Assembly (NCBI GenBank): GCA_002812745.2 | Contig: NCSJ02000137.1 | Location: 1 to 64,000, forward strand | Source: Scytalidium lignicola | Taxonomy: Eukaryota > Ascomycota > Leotiomycetes | Direction: 5' to 3' | DNA length: 64,000 bases | Part shown: positions 56,206 through 64,000 of the stretch, in pieces | Layout: each line of letters starts with the position of its first letter | How positions within the stretch are numbered: the first letter of the stretch is position 1 | The notes under the pieces: model-generated | Database searches by the model: none | Told to the model about the DNA's origin: nothing | Seen by the model: only the letters and a program-made list of their open reading frames with translations | Program-made: the position numbers and the translations under genes

Positions 56206-57447
56206 ATGGGACTGGTAGATTACTCGGATTCAGATACATCAGACGTGGAAGTGTATTCAGCAGCAAAGCCAGCACTAGCGCCAAGTACGACTAAACCAGC
56301 CTTTCACAGAGTAGTTGATCGTTCAAATCCAGGTAAAATCCGGGTATCCCTTCCTCATGCTGCTTTAAAAGAGGCAGTCGAAGCAGACGATGGGCCACCG
56401 ACAAAACGAGCAAAACTAGGTGGAGGAGGATTTAGCGGTTTTAATTCATTCCTTCCAGCTCCCAAGCGTTCTGGCGCAGCAGCAGTTTCTACCTCGAGCA
56501 ATAGGAATGGCAGCGCAGCGAAGAAAGTTGGACTTGGGATTGGAGTTAGTTTGAAGACTGGGGCTACTCCTGGATTTAGCAGAGAGCCAGAGCCAGATCA
56601 AGAAGCCGAAGATGTGAACAGAGAAGATATTGATACCGACAAAGAAGGTGCAATCGGTCCTGCAACGATTTCGTCACTGAATCTGCCTCCGCCCAAGACA
56701 GCACAAATCCCCGAACAAAAACCGGCCGAGGAGGTCAAGCTAGTAGGAAAGCCGTTGATGTTCAAACCATTATCTGTGGCGAGGAAACCTGCAAAGAAAA
56801 AGAAGTTAGCCGTGTCATCTGAGGGCAGTCCAGCTACTATATCTGTTTCTATCGCCCCACAAACACCGCAGTTGCCGCAGACACCAGTAGATAAACCAAA
56901 GAGACCAAGGGTGTCTCTATTTTCAATATCTACTAAAGATCCTGCTGCTCCAGCAACTGCATCAAGTAATGACTATCAATCAGTGATCTACAGCAATACC
57001 AACGAGCAGGAGGAGCAGGAAGAAGACGAAGCGCTATTTGGTCAACGCCCTTACGAAGAGACCCCGAATTCGACTGATTACGTCCCTCCTTTTGTGCCCA
57101 CCCCTCCCGTTGCCGATTACCAAAGTTTAGACACTATAGCCGGAGATCTAAATCTCAGTGCTGCGGAACGACGGCAACTATTTGGGCGGCATGGTGCTGG
57201 AAAAGGCACTGGGATGTCGGCGACGAAAGTCATAAACTTCAACACGGACCAGGAGTACCTGCATAACGAGGAACTTAGAGCTTCTGGCCAGCAGATCATG
57301 CATAATCCTGTTAGGAGTATTGCACCTGGGAAACATAGTCTTCGGCAACTGGTTAATGCGGCACAGAGTCAACGGGAGGCATTGGAGGAGAGTTTTGCGA
57401 AAGGTAAGAGCAATAGGGCTGAGGCAAGCAGTCGGTATGGGTGGTAG
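56206..57447 (+). CDS. PRCC-domain protein (splicing / mitotic checkpoint regulator family)
   Basis: Intronless, 413 residues. The start MGLVDYSDSDTSDVE and the disordered, Ser/Pro/Lys-rich body are typical of PRCC homologues, annotated in fungi as mitotic checkpoint regulators of the MAD2B-interacting type; human PRCC is nuclear and found with pre-mRNA splicing factors. The conserved C-terminal PRCC domain (about 255-413) contains YQSVIYSNTNEQEEQEEDE, DYQSLDTIAGDLNLSAAERRQLFGR and IINF-like KVINFNTDQEYLHNEELRASG. It ends IAPGKHSLRQLVNAAQSQREALEESF, the family's last helix. Basic patches (KKKKLAV) could direct nuclear import. Length fits fungal members. Confidence 0.85.
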   Translation: MGLVDYSDSDTSDVEVYSAAKPALAPSTTKPAFHRVVDRSNPGKIRVSLPHAALKEAVEADDGPPTKRAKLGGGGFSGFNSFLPAPKRSGAAAVSTSSNRNGSAAKKVGLGIGVSLKTGATPGFSREPEPDQEAEDVNREDIDTDKEGAIGPATISSLNLPPPKTAQIPEQKPAEEVKLVGKPLMFKPLSVARKPAKKKKLAVSSEGSPATISVSIAPQTPQLPQTPVDKPKRPRVSLFSISTKDPAAPATASSNDYQSVIYSNTNEQEEQEEDEALFGQRPYEETPNSTDYVPPFVPTPPVADYQSLDTIAGDLNLSAAERRQLFGRHGAGKGTGMSATKVINFNTDQEYLHNEELRASGQQIMHNPVRSIAPGKHSLRQLVNAAQSQREALEESFAKGKSNRAEASSRYGW

Positions 57448-57983
57448 CTGCCTTTATCTTGTTTAGGTATTTGTAAATGAAGTTAAGAGGGTATTTAAAT
57501 ATGCCCCCTTGCATTGCTTTTGGTACGCAGCGCAGGCCTCCAAGTGAAATAGTCCTATGTTAAAAACAAGTTTCATTGTGGGGGGTTTGACAATTCTATC
57601 AACCCTAATGCTACCTTTGAATCATGACTATTGCCAATAAAACGCCTCCGTTTTCAAACCCGGCTACTCAAATGCAGCCCCAATCAACCTCATATCCATC
57701 AGCCAACCACCCATCGCCGGGATTCCAAAAACAAAACAAAAAATTTTGATTGACAAGAGACCGTATCATATCCAACTATTCCAAATCTCCAATGCCGAAC
57801 TATTCGTTTCGCCAGCCGTCGTTTTTGTTAGGATAAACATGTTTAAATGGATGTATCTTCTCGGTATTGTATAATATATGTGATGTAGGTAGTAGTAGGT
57901 GGCATGTAACATGAAATCTCAAGCTACAAACTTCTACCAGCCATCCACAATCCGCGTTATTGTAGCTAAAAAAAAAAAAACTT
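57448..57983. other. Convergent intergenic region, no gene seen
   Basis: About 540 bp between the 3' ends of the PRCC-like and PKA genes. No repeat or RNA recognised; an A13 run at 57968-57980 lies just beyond the PKA stop. Confidence 0.5.
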
Positions 57984-59658
<1,675 letters not shown>

Positions 59659-60963
59659 ATAGAGGAGCGAAACCTAATCTCGATCAAGGGGTAATGGCGA
59701 CTAGCCAGCACCAGCAGTCCCGGGGACGTGAGGGCTTAGTTTTGGTGCAAGTGAGGGCAGCTTGCAGGTGAGGGTGAAAGGCAGGAGGGGGCCGGGGATC
59801 CCAAGAGATCGAACGCGCACAGGGAATGGACCACCCGTACCGCGACCGGGTCAAGAAAGGTTCTGGAATGTCTCGAGCAGGAGATGAGACGGCAGCTGAA
59901 TTGACGATGCACCAGCGACCAAGAAGGCACCGGCTTGCCGCAGCGTGTCTTGGGAGAGGGCAGATGGCGGGAGCCTTTCTTATGTTTCTTCGTAGCTCTT
60001 GGTCTCCCTGTCGCCGTGGATGATCGGCAGCGAATGGGCACGGCGGGGAAGCGATGCGATATGCGATAAGTTAAAGGCGAATCCTGTCTGGCGATACGAT
60101 ACGCACGCCTCGCACGCTGAGTGCACCAGCAAATGCTCAGTCGCACGCGGGGGCCCGGCGTGCAATAATACAACCCTCCCGAGAGGCAAGATTCAGTGTG
60201 ATCTCAAGCTATGCAGCTCGAGCTGAAGCCGCAGGAGAGCTTCAATTGGTGATGCTGGACAGGCCTTGGTGGGGTGAATTGAGTGCGGTAAACTGGGCTG
60301 ATCTTGTTAGTGTAGAAGAGCGGCGCAATTGCTGGAGCCGTTGCAGCGACGCAAATGGTGCATGTATAAGTGTGAAGATACTGTACGGTGCAGGATAGTC
60401 CGCGTAAAGTACATATAATAAGTATAAGTCTGGAATTGAAATGCAGCTGGTCTGGAATTGGGCGGCTGGAGACCGGAACAAGATATGTAGAGAGAGGAGG
60501 AGTACGACAGCACTTCTTTTGAGTCCGGCAGAGAAAGAGCTTAGGAGGAGCTAGAAAGGAGGGGGAGAGAGAGGCTGGCAATGGCGGCGGGTCACGGGCG
60601 GCCCAAGTGTGTTGAGCTCGATATTTTGGCCTGGTAAGGCATACCAGGCAGTCATGCGGGTAGCGAAGATCGGGCTTCTACCCTCATGTAATAGATGTGA
60701 ACGAGGCTTTCTATGATCTATGACGCTGATCTTGCAACATCCACCGTTTGCATAGTTCTGTGCAGATCTAGACTAGTCCCGAGTGTTGCACCTAGATAGA
60801 ATAGACTTCTTACCGCTAGGGGCGGCCAGAGCTGGTCCCGTGGGCTAGATTGTTACAGTACCGGCTCCGGGGATGGATAAGTGTCCAAACCTCCAATAAG
60901 CAGTTTCTACTTTGTTCGTGGCTTCATGTATTCATATCTTCATAACTTCATGGTTTCATGCCT
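59659..60963. other. Upstream region of PKA, no gene seen
   Basis: 1.3 kb between the PKA start and the stop of the next minus-strand gene. GC-richer than average, with overlapping short open frames on both strands and no motif. Presumably the PKA promoter and leader. Confidence 0.5.
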
Positions 60964-61986
60964 TCACTTCTTCTTGTCCCGTAGCTCAGACCACAGTCGG
61001 TCGATGATCTGGAACACTGCTGTAACTCGTTGGATAACAGCTTCGTCGACATCTTGCCCTCCTAGCTTCTGCTGGATCTTGTCTGGATGCCACCGCACAC
61101 GCTCCAGCTTCAACACCTTGTTAAGTTGCGTCTCCGTTGGCTGTCCGCCGCTCGGTCCATACAAGAAGAACCGTTCGACCTCCCCAGCCTTGACGTCTCG
61201 ATAGTCTCCGCTTTCGACGGGCCAGGGAATAGCTGCCACTGTGACCCGCCCTGATCTCCCACCAGCAAGTTCCGCCCACTTCTTCAAGTAAGCGTCCCAT
61301 CTATATAACCAAGCCTTCCTAGAATTCCTCTCCTGGCCCCTTCGTAAACTCTCTTCGACCTTTCTCGCGAACTCCTCTGCCTCCATTTCCTCATTCCTTC
61401 CCTCCCTAGCCAATCTCTCCCTCTCCTTCTTAGCAGCATCCCTTCTAGCCTTCTCTTCTATCAAGTGTTGATGTGTCTTTTCATACATCTTCGCTCGAAC
61501 ATATGCCGCGTATTCTTCGTCTGTCATGCGCTCTAACTCTCCTTTTGGTCCTTCTTTCACGTCTGAATAGATGTGGATGGGTTGGCCATAAACTCCCTCC
61601 CAATACTGTGCGCCTTCGTCGTCTGCCATTGCATCAAATAGACTCTCCCTGAACGCGGCATTGGGATCGAGGTACTGGCTCGAGGAGGCATTTGGAAGGT
61701 GGGTGTCGTCGTAGAGTGACGGGTCATCTGGAGGTCTCGGTGAGGTCTTTCTTCTCCGCTTCCTACGATGGTGGTGATGGCGATGATGGTGATGGTGTCG
61801 TCGCTCACCATGTTCACTGTTATCCTCATCATCTAAACTTTTCTCATTACGTTCCGACCGTCTCTTTGACTGCGATTTAAACTTGAACTTCGATCTTCTA
61901 GCGGCCGAATAATCGTCCAAGTGAGAATCCGACTCGACGGGACCGGCCTCCCCACGCTTATCGCTCCCAGCATCTGAGGCCATCAT
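60964..61986 (-). CDS. NFKBIL1-like protein with degenerate J-like C-terminus
   Basis: Intronless, 340 residues. In fungi such proteins are annotated as NF-kappa-B inhibitor-like 1; human NFKBIL1 has been linked to RNA splicing and export. This copy lacks recognisable ankyrin repeats. The N-terminal 85 residues are charged, with a His/Arg tract (about 61-82, HHHHHRHHHHRRKRRRK). A long Glu/Arg helix follows (about 160-230: EKARRDAAKKERERLAREGR). The C-terminus has WLYRWDAYLKKWAEL, FLYGPSGG and LERVRWHPDKIQQKLGGQ, then a closing helix (VTAVFQIIDRLWSELRDKKK). The HPD resembles a J domain, but no full J fold is evident. Translation may begin at the second Met (61983). Divergent from NSRP1, 282 bp apart. 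Confidence 0.8.
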   Translation of the reverse strand: MMASDAGSDKRGEAGPVESDSHLDDYSAARRSKFKFKSQSKRRSERNEKSLDDEDNSEHGERRHHHHHRHHHHRRKRRRKTSPRPPDDPSLYDDTHLPNASSSQYLDPNAAFRESLFDAMADDEGAQYWEGVYGQPIHIYSDVKEGPKGELERMTDEEYAAYVRAKMYEKTHQHLIEEKARRDAAKKERERLAREGRNEEMEAEEFARKVEESLRRGQERNSRKAWLYRWDAYLKKWAELAGGRSGRVTVAAIPWPVESGDYRDVKAGEVERFFLYGPSGGQPTETQLNKVLKLERVRWHPDKIQQKLGGQDVDEAVIQRVTAVFQIIDRLWSELRDKKK

Positions 61987-62268
61987 AACTGCAATCTAAT
62001 AACACTTTACCTTTTCGGAAAATGCATCTTTAATGACTCCAGTAAGGAAGTTGTGCTAAATTCTAGATCCCTTTTTTCAAAATATTCTGGGTTGAGGAAC
62101 TTTGACGCCATCGAACACGCCCTAGCGCCATGACTTATCGCCTTATCGCTAGCTCCACACCAATTTCAACGTCCAAGCATCTTAAGGAGCTATTCTCCGC
62201 CACAATACTGGAAGTGACCCTTTGACTGACGAACTGGGATTAACCCCTGCATTATTCAAAGCTCCGAG
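61987..62268. promoter_or_regulatory. Divergent promoter of the NFKBIL1-like and NSRP1-like genes
   Basis: 282 bp between opposite starts. CG-containing stretches (gccctagcgccatg, about 62127-62140) but no clear TATA. Both products are implicated in splicing in other eukaryotes, so co-expression is plausible. Confidence 0.4.
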
Positions 62269-63474
62269 ATGGCTGGTGGTCTCTCATATGGCCTTAACCT
62301 TACGAAGAAGGATCCAGCTAAGAGACCTGTATCTACCAAAAGGAAAGCCATCTTCGGCGAGGATGACGATTTACATGAAGACAAAGTCTCCACTAAAGAC
62401 ACAGGATTCGAAGAACTCGAAGAGATTGATTTGCTGTCTAAAGAACCAGGACGCTCGAACACGGCACAAGATGCGCCAAAAACTTCATCGAATAGTGGCA
62501 AGCTCAAACCCAAAATCGAAGTGTCCAAAAAGGCGCCAATTACTATGTACGGAGATCTCTCAGAATCTTTCTCGTCTAGAAAGCACGCTCAGACTGCAGA
62601 AGAGTTAGATTCGAGCATATATGAGTATGACGCCGTATATGAGTCTCTAAAACCCCAGAAAAAAACTGCAATTGAAGACAAGGAACGAAAACCGAAGTAT
62701 ATGAGTAACCTGATTGCAGCCGCTGCCGTACGGAAAAGAGATGCCACTATTGCTGAAGAGAAGAAGCTGGCCCGAGAACGAGAGGCTGAAGGGGAGGAAT
62801 ATGCTGACAAAGAGAAGTTCGTGACGTCCGCATACAAGAAGCAGCAAGAGGAGAACAGGAGGCTAGAGGAAGAGGAGAGGATCAGGGAAGAGCAGGAACA
62901 GAAGCAAAATAAGAAGGCAGGCATGACCAACTTCTATAAGAATATGCTTGAGAGAGGAGAACAGAGACATGCAGAGGTAATGAAGGCAACTGAAGAGGCT
63001 ATCAAGAACGGCCACGTAGAAGAATCTGAGATAGAAAAACCTAAGTCGGAAGCTGAATTAGCCCGTGAAGTTAGTGAGAGGACTGGTACGGCTATCACCG
63101 TCAACGATGAAGGTCAGGTGGTGGATAAGAGACAATTGCTTAAGGGTGGTTTAAATATTATTCCTAAGGCCAAGGACGATTCAAAAGCTAATGCTTCTCG
63201 CCTGGCAACTTCTTCTGTTCCCCACCGTGAGAGAGGTCCAGGCTTTGCTGGATCGGGAGGTGGAAAGCAGGCTATGAGGGAAAGACAATCTCACATGTTA
63301 GAAGCGCAACTAGAGCAAATAACAAAGCGAGCGCTTCAGGAAGAAGAAGACGAGAAGCAGAAGGTTGAACGAGCGGCAAAGAGTAGAAAGACCGAAGGGG
63401 ATATCATGAGTGCTAGGGAGAGGTACCTTGCTCGTAAGAGAGAAGCGGAGGAAGCAAAGAAAAGAGGTGACTGA
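62269..63474 (+). CDS. NSRP1: NSRP1/CCDC55-like nuclear speckle splicing regulatory protein
   Basis: Intronless, 401 residues, DUF2040 family. The start MAGGLSYGLNLTKK and RPVSTKRKAIFGEDDD are typical. The conserved coiled-coil domain (about 115-235) contains SSIYEYDAVYESLKPQKK, RKPKYMSNLIAAAAVRKRD, then EEYADKEKFVTSAYKKQQEEN and MTNFYKNMLERGEQRHAEVM. Human NSRP1 binds RNA and affects splice-site choice in nuclear speckles. The tail is charged and ends RYLARKREAEEAKKRGD. Length is normal for fungal members and no defect is seen. Confidence 0.9.
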   Translation: MAGGLSYGLNLTKKDPAKRPVSTKRKAIFGEDDDLHEDKVSTKDTGFEELEEIDLLSKEPGRSNTAQDAPKTSSNSGKLKPKIEVSKKAPITMYGDLSESFSSRKHAQTAEELDSSIYEYDAVYESLKPQKKTAIEDKERKPKYMSNLIAAAAVRKRDATIAEEKKLAREREAEGEEYADKEKFVTSAYKKQQEENRRLEEEERIREEQEQKQNKKAGMTNFYKNMLERGEQRHAEVMKATEEAIKNGHVEESEIEKPKSEAELAREVSERTGTAITVNDEGQVVDKRQLLKGGLNIIPKAKDDSKANASRLATSSVPHRERGPGFAGSGGGKQAMRERQSHMLEAQLEQITKRALQEEEDEKQKVERAAKSRKTEGDIMSARERYLARKREAEEAKKRGD

Positions 63475-64000
63475 ACAGCCATTGCTACTAGGAAGCTACA
63501 CGTGAAAATTCATACTAGTTCCTCTACGCCAAACAAGATGTTAGGTCCCCAGAGAAGTTTATCGCCTGAATATATTTCGAGAGTCCGACCTAAACCTGAT
63601 CAACGCTGAACTTAGATGTCGTTTCAGCCTAGCTGTTTGGCAGGATTGCCTGATATCATCAAGCAACCTGGTTATATCACTCCCAGGGAGTTTTGCGAGA
63701 TGATGATCTAAATCAGCTAATCTCTGCTAAAACTCGGTGTAAATCGTTCAATTATTATCACGTTGTTTCTGTTCAACGCTGGTTCGAATGCTGCAGTGTT
63801 TTCCTCTCGCTCGAGTCTGTTCAGGTATGTGGAACTAGCCCCATCTGTATTTCTTTATTTTACGTAACTAATACCGCGTTTTAGTTTCAATACACCACAA
63901 ACTTAGGCATGACAATATGTTTGTTCATATGCACCAGTTTCTCTGCGAATCCCCCAAGATTTGCCAGGATGTCACTGAATCTGTTGCTCGCAGCAATATC
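63475..64000. other. Right-edge region, possible gene start not resolved
   Basis: An ATG at 63618 opens a 33-codon frame (MSFQPSCLAGLPDIIKQPG) that ends near 63710, and another open frame covers 63693-63884. They could be first exons of a gene continuing past the window (LPDIIKQ hints at an F-box-like start), but no splice join convinces me. Nothing else seen. Confidence 0.3.

Overview
The window is nuclear DNA of a filamentous ascomycete (Pezizomycotina). Short GT-AG introns of about 50-100 bp, the fungal gene content and repeat-induced-point-mutation (RIP)-like decay of transposons support this. A Leotiomycete (Helotiales) relative is my best guess from protein style, but that is inference. 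Single Ns beside homopolymer runs, and a cluster of Ns at 36.0-37.6 kb, point to a draft assembly.

Layout. 0.9-4.9 kb: a secreted glucoamylase gene broken by an in-frame TGA, an intron-containing tRNA-Gln(UUG) and a small low-complexity gene. 5.9-15.9 kb: a compact housekeeping block with SYO1 (5S RNP import), IDI1 (isoprenoid synthesis, divergent from SYO1), a GNAT acetyltransferase, RPA2 (replication protein A subunit), a DNAJC8/Spf31-like splicing-associated J protein and an unrecognised coiled-coil protein. 16-24.9 kb: gene-poor, but with a divergent yet well-paired 5S rRNA gene at 17.1 kb and a CSC1/TMEM63-type channel at 19.9-22.8 kb.

24.9-38.5 kb is a very AT-rich transposon island. 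It holds a complete-ended but dead pogo/Fot1 element (1,860 bp, near-perfect TIRs, TA target duplication) and at least three degenerate copies of one Ty3/gypsy family: A on +, B a + fragment, C on -. C's 3' LTR, polypurine tract, gag, RT, RNase H and integrase can be followed. This family carries an extra ORF in ANTISENSE between pol and the 3' LTR; the best copy has two CX2CX6C-spaced motifs in which most expected Cys positions are Tyr, the G-to-A pattern expected of RIP. This is the most unusual item in the window.

39.5-63.5 kb returns to dense genes: POP3 (RNase P/MRP), a 2,538-residue USP34-like deubiquitinase in 12 exons, an unknown S/P-rich protein, SIN1 (TORC2), a PRCC-like protein, the PKA catalytic subunit, an NFKBIL1-like protein and an NSRP1-like splicing factor. 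TORC2 (SIN1) and PKA lie within 6 kb, but I see no sign of co-regulation beyond shared divergent promoters (SYO1/IDI1, POP3/USP, SIN1/PRCC, NFKBIL1/NSRP1). Spliced gene models were built by hand; each was checked for reading-phase continuity and total length divisible by three.
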